NCBI GenBank assembly: GCA_964530625.1
Contig: CAZHAK010000030.1
Coordinates: 1-30,260 of the forward strand
Direction: 5' to 3'
Length of the DNA stretch: 30,260 nucleotides
Source of the DNA: JABWCQ01 sp964530625
Lineage (GTDB): Bacteria; Electryoneota; RPQS01
Below the pieces are notes generated by a model. It did no database searches, was not told where the DNA came from, and worked only from the letters and a program-made list of their open reading frames with translations. Every line of letters begins with the position of its first letter. Position 1 is the stretch's first letter. The position numbers and the translations under genes are program-made. Below are positions 1 through 7,235 of the stretch, piece after piece.

Positions 1-1
1 A

Positions 2-292
2 GAGATACATGTAAATCTTCGTGACGAAGAGAAGCTCAAAGCGTTCGTCAATATAACGTTTGACGACGTGTTTGTGATTCGTGGATTAAAGATCATTGAA
101 GGCAAAGAGGGTCTATTTGTGTGCATGCCCAGCCGCAAACTGGAGGACGGCACGTACAAAGACATTGCCCATCCTATCACAAACGATTTTCGTCGTCTGA
201 TGGAGAATCAAATTCTCGAAGAGTTTAAAAGATTGTCAAACGAGATTACATCAAGTCCTGCGGCGCCCGGTCACGGCGGCTTAGATCATTGA
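2..292 (+). CDS. spoVG: SpoVG family protein, 5' end cut off by window edge
   Basis: SpoVG proteins are small nucleic-acid-binding regulators, first known from Bacillus sporulation and septation but widespread in non-sporulating bacteria. The frame is already open at base 2 and reads EIHVNLRDEEKLKAFVNITF before the first in-frame GTG at base 68, so the gene begins left of the window and the GTG is an internal valine. Family signatures visible are the core around GLFVCMPSRK and DIAHPI, followed by a helix (RRLMENQILEEF). Only a few N-terminal residues should be missing. The tail (SSPAAPGHGGLDH) is low complexity. It precedes tRNA-Gln and prs; a spoVG-prs-ctc-pth order is well known in Bacillus and recurs here. 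Identification is confident; the regulatory target in this organism is unknown. Confidence 0.93.
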   Translation, partial: EIHVNLRDEEKLKAFVNITFDDVFVIRGLKIIEGKEGLFVCMPSRKLEDGTYKDIAHPITNDFRRLMENQILEEFKRLSNEITSSPAAPGHGGLDH

Positions 293-309
293 TAAAGACA
301 AAAACATAC

Positions 310-382
310 TGGGGCGTCGCCAAGTTGGTAAGGCAGCAGGTTTTGGTCCTGCCATTCGGAGGTTCGAATCCTTCCGCCCCAG
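310..382 (+). tRNA. tRNA-Gln (anticodon TTG)
   Basis: A complete cloverleaf can be folded. The acceptor stem TGGGGCG (310-316) pairs with CGCCCCA (375-381), with discriminator G at 382. The anticodon stem GCAGG (336-340) pairs with CCTGC (348-352) around the loop TTTTGGT, giving anticodon TTG at 343-345, which reads CAA. The T arm contains GGTTCGAATCC. The 3' CCA is not encoded, since the bases after 382 are CGA, so it must be added by a nucleotidyltransferase. It lies between spoVG and prs and may be processed from a shared transcript, as I see no separate terminator. Confidence 0.95.
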
Positions 383-452
383 CGAGATGGGCGCAAGTGT
401 TAAGTTATGATTCGGAAACACGCGTTGCTGACGGTGTTGTGGAGCAAGCCAA

Positions 453-1472
453 TTGAATCGCAGCTACGAATTGAAAATCTTCAGTGGGACAGCCCATCGT
501 CCTCTGGGTGAGCGAATCGCCGACTGTCTAGGTTTGCCCTTGGGCGAAGTAAAGATAAGTCGATTTTCGGACGGCGAGATTGGTGTTCAGTTTGAGGAAA
601 ATATTCGTGGGCGCGATGTTTTTCTGATTCAGCCGACATCGCCGCCAGCCGAGAATTTGTTGGAGCTGTTGATCATGGTTGATGCGGCCAAGCGCGCTTC
701 TGCCGGGCGAATCACAGCTGTGGTTCCCTATTACGGATACGCACGGCAAGACCGCAAGGACGGGCCGCGTGTTGCGATAACGTCCCGACTGGTTGCCGAC
801 TTGCTTCAGGCCGCAGGCATTCATCGTATTTTAACGATGGATTTGCACGCTCCACAAATTCAAGGGTTTTTCAATATCCCATTTGATCATTTGATGGCAT
901 CACGCCTGTTCATTGATTTGTTTGCGATTCATCCGGTTGAAAACCTGACCATTGTCGCACCTGACGTAGGATCCACCAAGCTTGCGCGCTTTTACGCCAA
1001 CTACATGAAGACCGACTTCGTGATTGTGGATAAGCATCGTACGGGCCCGAATCAAGCCGTTGCTTTAAATCTGATTGGCGACGTTCGTGGGAAGAACTGT
1101 TTGATTGTGGACGATATCGTGGACACAGCAGGGACGCTTACGGCGACGGTCAAAATGCTTAAAGAACGCGGGTGTTGTGATATATACGGAGCCATTACAC
1201 ACCCGGTGCTTTCGGGTCAAGCTGTGGATCGCATTGAAGCGAGCGAAATGACGGCCATGTGGGTTTGTGATTCATTGCCGACTCCGCGCGAACATCAGTT
1301 TAAGAAAATCCGTAAACTTTCGACGGCCAAGTTGTTTGCCGGTGCGATCAAGAGGATTCACCAGGAAGAGTCAATCAGCCATTTGTTTCTGGATAATCAT
1401 GACGAGTCGCGCGAATCAATGGTGGATATGGCGCAGCTAGAAGCGATGGCTGGCGTCACTTCTTCAGATTAG
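453..1472 (+). CDS. prs: ribose-phosphate pyrophosphokinase (PRPP synthetase)
   Basis: Makes phosphoribosyl pyrophosphate from ribose 5-phosphate and ATP for purine, pyrimidine, His and Trp synthesis in the cytoplasm. Hallmarks seen are FSDGEIGVQ near residue 35, the flexible-loop region VVPYYGYARQDRK, the ATP-site DLHAPQIQGFF, and the PRPP loop IVDDIVDTAGTL near residue 220. Start choice: TTG at 453 is preceded by GGAG at 441-444 with eight bases of spacing, and an in-frame TGA at 429-431 rules out longer forms. At 339 residues it is slightly longer than the usual 310-320, the excess being a polar C-terminal tail. It sits between tRNA-Gln and the L25 gene, 29 bases upstream of the latter. 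Confidence 0.97.
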   Translation: MNRSYELKIFSGTAHRPLGERIADCLGLPLGEVKISRFSDGEIGVQFEENIRGRDVFLIQPTSPPAENLLELLIMVDAAKRASAGRITAVVPYYGYARQDRKDGPRVAITSRLVADLLQAAGIHRILTMDLHAPQIQGFFNIPFDHLMASRLFIDLFAIHPVENLTIVAPDVGSTKLARFYANYMKTDFVIVDKHRTGPNQAVALNLIGDVRGKNCLIVDDIVDTAGTLTATVKMLKERGCCDIYGAITHPVLSGQAVDRIEASEMTAMWVCDSLPTPREHQFKKIRKLSTAKLFAGAIKRIHQEESISHLFLDNHDESRESMVDMAQLEAMAGVTSSD

Positions 1473-1501
1473 TTTTTTCATTTTATTGTCAAAAACCAAA
1501 C

Positions 1502-2134
1502 ATGTCAGAACATTTGTCACTTGCTGCGGAAACGCGGACGCCCAATGTCCCAAAGGGGCATCAATTGCGCAAAACCGGCCGAGTGCCGGGCGTATACTAT
1601 AACGCGAAGCGCGATGTAAGATACATATCCTTCGATAAGTTTGAATTGGCGCGGTTACTTCGCAAAAAAATTGCTGTGCTCGACTTAGAGGTGTCTGGGC
1701 AGTCTTTGCCTTGTGTTATTCGCGAGGTTCAACGACATCCTGTTTTCGGAGATATTGTGCATATCGACCTTTTTGGCGTTGACCTGACTCAGAGTGTTCG
1801 CGTTCGCGTACCGGTTCATACGACGGGCGTTGCGCAAGGCGTCAAGCTTCAAGGTGGTATTCTTGACATGGTCATTCACGAAGTTGAAGTCGAGTGCCTG
1901 CCTGACGCCATTCCAACACATATTGAAATGGACGTAACGAGTTTGAGTGTCGGCGAGGCGCTGCGCATCGAGGATATTACAATTGACGGGGTACTGGTGC
2001 ACGGTGATCCCCATTCCGTTGTCGTTCATGTCTCAGGCAAGACGGCCGAAGAGGTAGTGGAAAAAGACGAAATTGCCAGTGCTGCTGGTGAAGAGCCTGA
2101 AGTTATCCGCGAAAAGAAACCGACCGAAGAATAG
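1502..2134 (+). CDS. rplY: 50S ribosomal protein L25, CTC/TL5 long form
   Basis: Binds 5S rRNA in the large subunit; the long CTC form in Bacillus is linked to general stress. The N-terminal domain (about residues 1-92) shows RKTGRVPGVYY and the downstream IREVQRHPVFGDIVHIDLF, typical of L25. The C-terminal beta domain follows (VRVPVHTTGVAQGVKLQGGI, then SLSVGEALRIEDI), ending in an acidic/lysine tail (EEPEVIREKKPTEE). The length of 210 residues fits the TL5/CTC class and not the 95-residue E. coli form. ATG at 1502 starts the conserved region at the expected distance, although no strong Shine-Dalgarno is seen. The stop is 14 bases before pth, so the two are surely cotranscribed. Confidence 0.95.
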   Translation: MSEHLSLAAETRTPNVPKGHQLRKTGRVPGVYYNAKRDVRYISFDKFELARLLRKKIAVLDLEVSGQSLPCVIREVQRHPVFGDIVHIDLFGVDLTQSVRVRVPVHTTGVAQGVKLQGGILDMVIHEVEVECLPDAIPTHIEMDVTSLSVGEALRIEDITIDGVLVHGDPHSVVVHVSGKTAEEVVEKDEIASAAGEEPEVIREKKPTEE

Positions 2135-2148
2135 TAGCCGGAGTTGCT

Positions 2149-2721
2149 GTGCGGTTGATTGTGGGGCTGGGCAATCCCGGCTCGGAATATGACAACACTC
2201 CGCACAACATCGGATTTGCCGTAGTGGAGGAGATTGCTCGGCGAAATTCGACGAGTTTCAAACGAGGACCCGTTCCAGAAAGTGTAATCGCCCCGCTGTC
2301 TCCTGATCTTGAGGCAGTTCTCTTCCGGCCAATTTCGTATATGAATTTGTCGGGGCGTCCGGTAGGAGCGGCGGTGCGATGGTACAAAATCCAACCACAA
2401 GACTTGATTATCGTTTGTGACGACGTGAATCTTGAGTTTGGACGGTTGCGAATCCGCGCGTCGGGTGGACCCGGCGGACAGAAGGGATTGAATTCAATTC
2501 TGCAAGCGCTTGGGACGGAAGATGTCCCGCGACTTCGAGTTGGAGTTGGTGGCGGATATCCAGGGTCGGACGTGGGAAACTATGTGCTTCGTAAACTGCG
2601 TGGCAAGGAATTGGAGTCTTACGTCGCACTGTATAAACACGTGGCGGACGCGATAGAACATTGGATATCGAATGGCATAGATTCGGCGATGAATCGCTTC
2701 AATGTGTCCAACGAAACATAG
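2149..2721 (+). CDS. pth: peptidyl-tRNA hydrolase
   Basis: Releases tRNA from peptidyl-tRNA that drops off the ribosome. The start is GTG at 2149, with GGAG at 2140-2143 as ribosome binding site, and the protein begins VRLIVGLGNPG. Seen motifs are GLGNPG, the catalytic-His region NTPHNIGF (H20), the MNLSG segment, and the strand VCDDVNLEFGRLRIRASGG. The usual GGHNGL motif reads GGQKGL here, a modest substitution. The length of 190 residues is normal. It directly follows the L25 gene, the common ctc-pth pairing. No sign of disruption. Confidence 0.96.
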   Translation: MRLIVGLGNPGSEYDNTPHNIGFAVVEEIARRNSTSFKRGPVPESVIAPLSPDLEAVLFRPISYMNLSGRPVGAAVRWYKIQPQDLIIVCDDVNLEFGRLRIRASGGPGGQKGLNSILQALGTEDVPRLRVGVGGGYPGSDVGNYVLRKLRGKELESYVALYKHVADAIEHWISNGIDSAMNRFNVSNET

Positions 2722-2738
2722 AATTTTTTTAGAACCCT

Positions 2739-2765
2739 GCCTGCGATCAGCGTTATGTTGCAGGC
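2739..2765 (+). promoter_or_regulatory. hairpin in the rpsF leader, role unknown
   Basis: GCCTGC (2739-2744) and GCAGGC (2760-2765) are perfect inverted copies separated by 15 bases, within the 73-base gap between pth and rpsF. Many bacteria regulate rpsF operons through a leader structure bound by the S6:S18 complex. I cannot show that this hairpin matches that motif, and rpsR is absent from this operon, so the role is open. No U-run follows, so it is not a classic terminator. Confidence 0.3.
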
Positions 2766-2794
2766 CGCACAAGACCAAAGGGAATGGAAGCTGA

Positions 2795-3262
2795 ATGAAG
2801 ACTTACGAACTAATACTGATCTTTGACCCGAATGTTGAATCCGAGCAAGTCGAAACAGACTTGCGAAAAATTCAGGACTTGATCACAAATCAAGGTGGAA
2901 TGTTCCGCCGTTGGGAACGTTGGGGCAAGCGCCGCTTAGCCTATGAGATACGCCACCGTCAGTACGGACAATATATTCTGTCTGTCTATGATTTGCCGCC
3001 CGCGGGAACACACGAACTGGATCGCTTGCTGCACTTGACGACGGCGTTGCTTCGACACTTGATTACACTGGTTGAGCCGGAACGAGTTCCGGAGGTTGAT
3101 GAAGATTCAGTGCAGTCTTTGGGTATCGCTAAGGAGGCGCCACCGGAGGACGTGGTTGACGAGGCAAAGACGGAAACCGGCGAAGATGAAGGGATAGTGA
3201 CCGAAGCAGATATAGATGAATCAGAAAGCATTGAAGAAGTCTTTGATGAGCGAGCTGAATAG
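2795..3262 (+). CDS. rpsF: 30S ribosomal protein S6 with acidic C-terminal tail
   Basis: Small-subunit protein that pairs with S18 on the platform of the 30S. The N-terminal 95 residues are a standard S6 fold: the start MKTYELILIFDP, the central WGKRRLAYEIRHRQYGQYIL and the C-terminal helix LTTALLRHLITLVE. After about residue 100 comes a 50-residue tail dominated by Glu and Asp with almost no structure-forming pattern, longer than in typical S6 (about 95-135 residues). ATG at 2795 follows a purine-rich stretch (GGAATGGAAG). It heads the rpsF-ssb-rplI cluster. The normal partner gene rpsR is not in the cluster. Confidence 0.95.
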   Translation: MKTYELILIFDPNVESEQVETDLRKIQDLITNQGGMFRRWERWGKRRLAYEIRHRQYGQYILSVYDLPPAGTHELDRLLHLTTALLRHLITLVEPERVPEVDEDSVQSLGIAKEAPPEDVVDEAKTETGEDEGIVTEADIDESESIEEVFDERAE

Positions 3263-3274
3263 CCAAAGGGCAGG

Positions 3275-3293
3275 CCGTCTATAGGGAGGACGG
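3275..3293 (+). other. small hairpin between rpsF and ssb
   Basis: CCGTC (3275-3279) pairs with GACGG (3289-3293) around a nine-base loop, in the 75-base spacer before the chosen ssb ATG. No T-run follows, so termination is not suggested; it may set relative expression or be incidental. Weak evidence, listed because the spacer holds nothing else. Confidence 0.2.
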
Positions 3294-3337
3294 TCAGCTC
3301 AGCTTCGCGCTTGGTGGCTAAAAAAGGGAGAGAGAGC

Positions 3338-3814
3338 ATGGCGGAATACAAGATGCCGGATATCAATTGTGTCATTATTGCTGGTAATCTGATCAAGGAT
3401 CCCAGCTTCCGGAAGACGACCTCCGATGTTCCGGTCGCCAACTTTACGATTGCGTCTAATCGCAAGTTTAAAGACTCGAGTGGTAGAATTAAGGAAGACG
3501 TCTGTTTCATCGGCATCGTGGCCTGGTACAAGCTGGCGGAGAGTTGCAAAGAGAATCTTCACAAAGGCAGCGCCGTTCTGGTTGAAGGCGAACTTCAGAG
3601 CCGCAGTTTTGCGAACGAGGACGGTACGACTCGCAGTTGGGTGGAAATTAAAGCACGCAGGATACAATTCCTGAACCGCCGCGAACAATTGAGCGAAAAT
3701 GACTCACACGTCCACGTGGATTCAGTGGAAGACGACGACCACCACCACCCCGGAATTGAAGACGACCACGAGCATTCGCACTTTACATACCGCAGCTACA
3801 TTTTGAACAAGTAA
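3338..3814 (+). CDS. ssb: single-stranded DNA-binding protein, atypical C-terminal tail
   Basis: Coats single-stranded DNA in replication and repair. The N-terminal OB fold (about residues 8-107) reads INCVIIAGNLIKDPSFRKT, then VANFTIASNR, FIGIVAWYKLAESCKENLHK and VLVEGELQSRSF, all in SSB order. I choose ATG at 3338 because GGGAG at 3326-3330 sits seven bases upstream; a TTG at 3311 would add nine residues but lacks a ribosome binding site. The roughly 50-residue tail is rich in Asp and His (DDDHHH, DDHEHSH) and ends in YILNK. It lacks the DDDIPF-like acidic tip that recruits SSB partner proteins in most bacteria. The expected next gene, rpsR, is missing; rplI follows after 18 bases. Confidence 0.9.
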   Translation: MAEYKMPDINCVIIAGNLIKDPSFRKTTSDVPVANFTIASNRKFKDSSGRIKEDVCFIGIVAWYKLAESCKENLHKGSAVLVEGELQSRSFANEDGTTRSWVEIKARRIQFLNRREQLSENDSHVHVDSVEDDDHHHPGIEDDHEHSHFTYRSYILNK

Positions 3815-3832
3815 CAAGTTAAGATACAACAC

Positions 3833-4279
3833 ATGCAGATCATACTTCGAACGGATTACCAAACATTGGGAAAGGTGGGCGATGTTGTCACGGTTAAGCC
3901 TGGCTACGCGCGCAACTTCCTGATTCCTCGCGGCATCGGATTTGCCGCCAACAAGTCAAACCTTGCTCGCTTGGATCAAGAGCGCAAGATTCTTCAGATG
4001 CGCGATCTAAAAGAGCGCCGTAAAGCGGGCGACGTGTACGCGCAGATCAACGGACTTAAGTTGCTTAAGGCCGTGCAAGTCGGAGAAGAAGATCGCATGT
4101 TCGGAGCTGTGACGTCGTCGGATATCGCGGAGCTGATTAAAGAACGTGGATTTGAAATTGATCGCCGTAAGATTCAGCTTGAAGAGCCGATTAAACATTT
4201 GGGCGAGTATAACGTTCCAGTTAAACTACATCGCGAAGTAATCGCGACGGTGACAGTAGACGTTGTTCCCAATGTGTAA
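3833..4279 (+). CDS. rplI: 50S ribosomal protein L9
   Basis: Large-subunit protein at the base of the L1 stalk. The N-terminal domain carries the signature VGDVVTVKPGYARNFLIPRG (about residues 16-36), followed by the long connecting helix (LDQERKILQMRDLKERRKAG) and the C-terminal domain (EEDRMFGAVTSSDIAELIKE). The length of 148 residues is standard. ATG at 3833 begins MQIILRTDYQTLGKVGD as expected. It is the last gene of the leftward block: a strong terminator starts 15 bases after the stop. Confidence 0.97.
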   Translation: MQIILRTDYQTLGKVGDVVTVKPGYARNFLIPRGIGFAANKSNLARLDQERKILQMRDLKERRKAGDVYAQINGLKLLKAVQVGEEDRMFGAVTSSDIAELIKERGFEIDRRKIQLEEPIKHLGEYNVPVKLHREVIATVTVDVVPNV

Positions 4280-4293
4280 GAACAGGAAAAGTT

Positions 4294-4325
4294 AAAAAAA
4301 CCCGGTCAATAGACCGGGTTTTTTT
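4294..4325. terminator. bidirectional rho-independent terminator
   Basis: A seven-base-pair GC-rich stem, CCCGGTC (4301-4307) with GACCGGG (4312-4318), encloses the loop AATA. Seven A precede and seven T follow, so a U-tract is made on either strand. It lies between the convergent rplI (+) and the membrane methyltransferase gene (-), and can end both transcripts. Confidence 0.95.
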
Positions 4326-4340
4326 AAGGGCTTAAATTCG

Positions 4341-5096
4341 TTAGGTTTCCACGCGGCGACTCTCTGTGTCCAATACGGTGGTTTTTTTGCGCAAAAAGCG
4401 AAGCAGGAAAAATGTGACGACAGAGACAGCTAACAGGATGCTCCAGATTGGATCCGCTCGGAAAACGCCTTCTACAAAATAGTGCTCGACCATGTCTAGC
4501 ACGTAAAACGCGACGACTATTCCCGCCACTGAATATATTTCACTCCTCAATCCCGCCTTGACTGAAAAGTTTATGGATGGAGTTACCCAATTCGAAAACT
4601 TGGGAAACCAGCAGGGGGTACGGTCCGCCCATTCTTTGATGGAGTCGCCGAACTTCGCTCGCAGATAGTTTTCCTCAGTCGCAATGATTCGTTCATAGTA
4701 CAAAACCAAGCCTAAGCATCCGGCCAACGCGAACCACAGCGACTTGGTGAAGAGCAGCGCCGCGGTGTAGATCAATATGTTACCGATGTAAAGCGGATGT
4801 CGCACGAGCGAGTACATCCCTTTGGTGTTCAACGCGTCGGCAACTTGACCTGCGCTTGTGTTGCGACCGGAAGTGCCGGATTGTGCGTAGCCGATGGAAA
4901 CAAACCTGATCGCGCTTCCGATCATGGCAAGCCCGAAACATGCAACATTCCAAACATTATTGTAAACTTGGGATCCACCGATATAGCTCTTGTTATTTGA
5001 TAGCTGCCAGATGCCGAACGGAATCAACAGCATAGGAAGATAACTCCGATAGCGAAACAAGAAGTTGCCTTGGCGGCACATTTCATTTTGTAGCAT
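4341..5096 (-). CDS. isoprenylcysteine carboxyl methyltransferase-family integral membrane protein
   Basis: A 251-residue protein with about five hydrophobic segments (near residues 16-32, 47-67, 102-136, 185-202 and 218-235). The ICMT/phospholipid methyltransferase core is visible: GRNTSAGQVADALNTKGMYS, then the RHPLYIGN motif, then the C-terminal EENYLRAKFG..EWADRTPCWFP block that helps bind S-adenosylmethionine in this superfamily. The GRNTS..LNTKGMYS pattern resembles, from memory, lipid A phosphate methyltransferases (LmtA type), but the substrate cannot be fixed from sequence. ATG at 5096 is 22 bases after the glyS stop; a second in-frame ATG at 5081 is possible. Last gene of its run, ending at the shared terminator. 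Confidence 0.75.
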   Translation of the reverse strand: MLQNEMCRQGNFLFRYRSYLPMLLIPFGIWQLSNNKSYIGGSQVYNNVWNVACFGLAMIGSAIRFVSIGYAQSGTSGRNTSAGQVADALNTKGMYSLVRHPLYIGNILIYTAALLFTKSLWFALAGCLGLVLYYERIIATEENYLRAKFGDSIKEWADRTPCWFPKFSNWVTPSINFSVKAGLRSEIYSVAGIVVAFYVLDMVEHYFVEGVFRADPIWSILLAVSVVTFFLLRFLRKKTTVLDTESRRVET

Positions 5097-5118
5097 TCAC
5101 ACTCTCAGTACGTTTTCA

Positions 5119-6528
5119 TCACGAAACAAGTCTGTCAGACATCCAGCTCGGCAGCTCTGCAATCTTAATTCGGAATTGTTCAAGTGTATCGCGTTCACGC
5201 AGTGTGACTGTCTGATCCTCTTTGGTCTGATAGTCCACGGTGATTCCCCAAGGCGTGCCGATTTCGTCCATGCGGCGATATCGACGGCCGATTGAACCTG
5301 AGTGATCAACAAACACAGCTCCGACTTTGCGGAGATCTCCCGCCACTTGGTCAGTAAGTTCCGCAAGTCCATCCTTTTTGACCAGTGAAAACACGCCTGC
5401 CTTAAAGGGCGCGATTGCAGGCGTCAAACGTAAAACAGTACGGGATTCGCCGTCTTGTGTATCTTCGTAGTAACCATCCACCAGACAGGTCAGCAACGTG
5501 CGGTTCAAGCCGGAAGACGTCTCAATGATAAATGGAACGAATCGCTCTTTGGTCTCTTCGTTCATGTAACTTAGATCCTTGCCGGAAAACTCAGTATGCC
5601 GCTTAAGATCGAAATTCGTGCGGTTATGAATCCCTTCCAATTCCTGCCATCCGAAGGGAAACTCATACTCAATATCATATGCATCAGCAGCATAGTGAGC
5701 GAGTTCACGCTCAGTATGTTGATGCAACCGCAGCTTCTCCGCGCGAATCCCCAGAGTCTTATAATACTCAAAACGCTTATCACGCCATTTGATCAGCCAC
5801 TCTGCCGCTTGCTCGGGTTGAACGAAAAACTGCATTTCCATTTGCTCGAACTCACGAGTACGAAAAATGAAATTACCGGGTGTGATTTCGTTGCGAAAGG
5901 CTTTACCAATTTGCGCAATCCCGAACGGCAGCTTAACTCGAGCCGTGTTGACGACATTCAGGTAGTTGACGTAGATTCCCTGCGCAGTTTCGGGGCGGAG
6001 ATATACCGCCGCCGCACTCTCTTCTACTGGTCCCAAGAAAGTTTTCAACATCAGATTGAACTGGCGGGGTGAGGTCAGGTTACCCGCAGTTCCACACGAC
6101 GGACAGTTTGCCTCTTGCCAGCGAACCTTGGCCAACTGCTCAAGATCGCCTTCGCTGCCTTCAGGAATCTCGCCGTCACAAAGCGCAGCAATCTTCTTCT
6201 TGGTACGCCACTGTTTGATCAAGTCCTGGGCCTTGTAGCGAGCCTTGCACTGCTTGCAATCCACAAGCGGATCAACAAATCCGTCAACATGACCGGAGGC
6301 TTTCCAGACTTGCGGGTGCATGAGAATAGCGGCATCAATACCCACGATATTATCGTGGAGCTGTGTCATTTCGCGCCACCAAAAGTTGGCGATGTTATTC
6401 TTGAGTGCGACACCCAGCGGGCCGTAATCCCAGATTGACGCTAAGCCGCCGTAGATTTCGGAAGATTGAAACACAAAGCCGCGCCGTTTACAGAGGCTGA
6501 CGACCTTATCCATAGTATTTGCAGACAT
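5119..6528 (-). CDS. glyS: glycyl-tRNA synthetase, single-chain type
   Basis: Class II synthetase charging tRNA-Gly. It is the homodimeric, eukaryote-like form and not the alpha2beta2 form. The N-terminus IWDYGPLGVALKNNI is diagnostic. Four cysteines, C91, C94, C142 and C145 (CKQC and CPSC), look like a zinc-binding insertion. Motif 2 is around FRNEITPGNFIFRTREFEQ, preceded by YLRPETAQGIY; motif 3 is ETSSGLNRTLL. The anticodon-binding domain occupies the last 110 residues or so. 469 residues is normal for this type. The ATG lies 14 bases after the recO stop; an operon with recO and rsmA is likely. Confidence 0.97.
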   Translation of the reverse strand: MSANTMDKVVSLCKRRGFVFQSSEIYGGLASIWDYGPLGVALKNNIANFWWREMTQLHDNIVGIDAAILMHPQVWKASGHVDGFVDPLVDCKQCKARYKAQDLIKQWRTKKKIAALCDGEIPEGSEGDLEQLAKVRWQEANCPSCGTAGNLTSPRQFNLMLKTFLGPVEESAAAVYLRPETAQGIYVNYLNVVNTARVKLPFGIAQIGKAFRNEITPGNFIFRTREFEQMEMQFFVQPEQAAEWLIKWRDKRFEYYKTLGIRAEKLRLHQHTERELAHYAADAYDIEYEFPFGWQELEGIHNRTNFDLKRHTEFSGKDLSYMNEETKERFVPFIIETSSGLNRTLLTCLVDGYYEDTQDGESRTVLRLTPAIAPFKAGVFSLVKKDGLAELTDQVAGDLRKVGAVFVDHSGSIGRRYRRMDEIGTPWGITVDYQTKEDQTVTLRERDTLEQFRIKIAELPSWMSDRLVS

Positions 6529-6542
6529 GCGAGCCGTTTAGT

Positions 6543-7235
6543 TTAGCTTGTGGATTGCCGCGCCCAACGCATCGCATCAAGGGATCGCGATTGGGCGGGA
6601 ATGTGTAAGTGACCGGACAAATAAAGGGTGAGCCAGCGGGTAATCTCGCGCTCGGCTGCAGGCGACGTGCGCAACCTCTGTGCGACGTCAAAATCGGATT
6701 TAGCCAGTTTGCGCAGGACAGCCAAAGATTCGGCTGAAAGTTTAGCAGAGGCGAATTTTGACTCAATTGGATCATGCAGAGCGAATCCAAGCTGGGACAA
6801 AAGGATCAAATGGAATTTCCAGTAAACCGGCCAGCGCGCTGTGCTCAGCGACTCACATGCCGTCAGAAGGCGTGAAGCTGCCAAGTAGAGGTCTGGATGC
6901 GGATCGTCATCGCTCTGCGTACGTTGCAGTAACTCAATACAGGTACACGCAAGGATTGTTGACTCAAGTGATCCGCGAATGCCAAAATGCGAATTGATCA
7001 AAGATGATTCACGCACAATCTGAAGGTCGCGCGATCCCTTGTATAGCCAGACAAATTCCATTTCATAGCCTGGCTCGAGTACCAATGCCGAACCATTCTT
7101 AACTTTTCGCCGGGCGCCTTTTGCAAGCAAGCCGACTTTGCCGTTCTGCTTCGAGAAAACTGTCAGAATCAACGACGTTTCACTGAAAGGAGTGACGCGC
7201 AAAACGATTGCCGAATCGCGAACAATATCTTTCAC
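6543..7235 (-). CDS. recO: DNA repair protein RecO
   Basis: Mediator that works with RecR to load RecA onto SSB-coated DNA. The N-terminal OB fold matches RecO: DSAIVLRVTPFSETSLILTVFSK, then VGLLAKGARRKVK. The helical domain follows, including LLSQLGFAL. The C-terminal zinc-finger cysteines found in many RecO proteins are absent here: the region after QLGFALHDPIESKF contains no CxxC pair. Such loss occurs in other lineages. The GTG start at 7235 overlaps the rsmA stop as GTGA, indicating translational coupling. 230 residues, normal length. Confidence 0.9.
   Translation of the reverse strand: MKDIVRDSAIVLRVTPFSETSLILTVFSKQNGKVGLLAKGARRKVKNGSALVLEPGYEMEFVWLYKGSRDLQIVRESSLINSHFGIRGSLESTILACTCIELLQRTQSDDDPHPDLYLAASRLLTACESLSTARWPVYWKFHLILLSQLGFALHDPIESKFASAKLSAESLAVLRKLAKSDFDVAQRLRTSPAAEREITRWLTLYLSGHLHIPAQSRSLDAMRWARQSTS

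Noticed and set aside
2721..2731. T-run just after pth as a terminator
   Set aside because: No GC-rich stem precedes the run, and the hairpin at 2739-2765 lies downstream of it.
3311..3337. Earlier TTG start of ssb
   Set aside because: ATG 3338 has GGGAG at ideal spacing and matches the usual SSB N-terminus; the TTG has no ribosome binding site.
6543..7235. Loss of zinc cysteines as evidence that recO is broken
   Set aside because: The frame is full length and coupled to rsmA, and zinc-less RecO proteins occur elsewhere, so it is likely functional.
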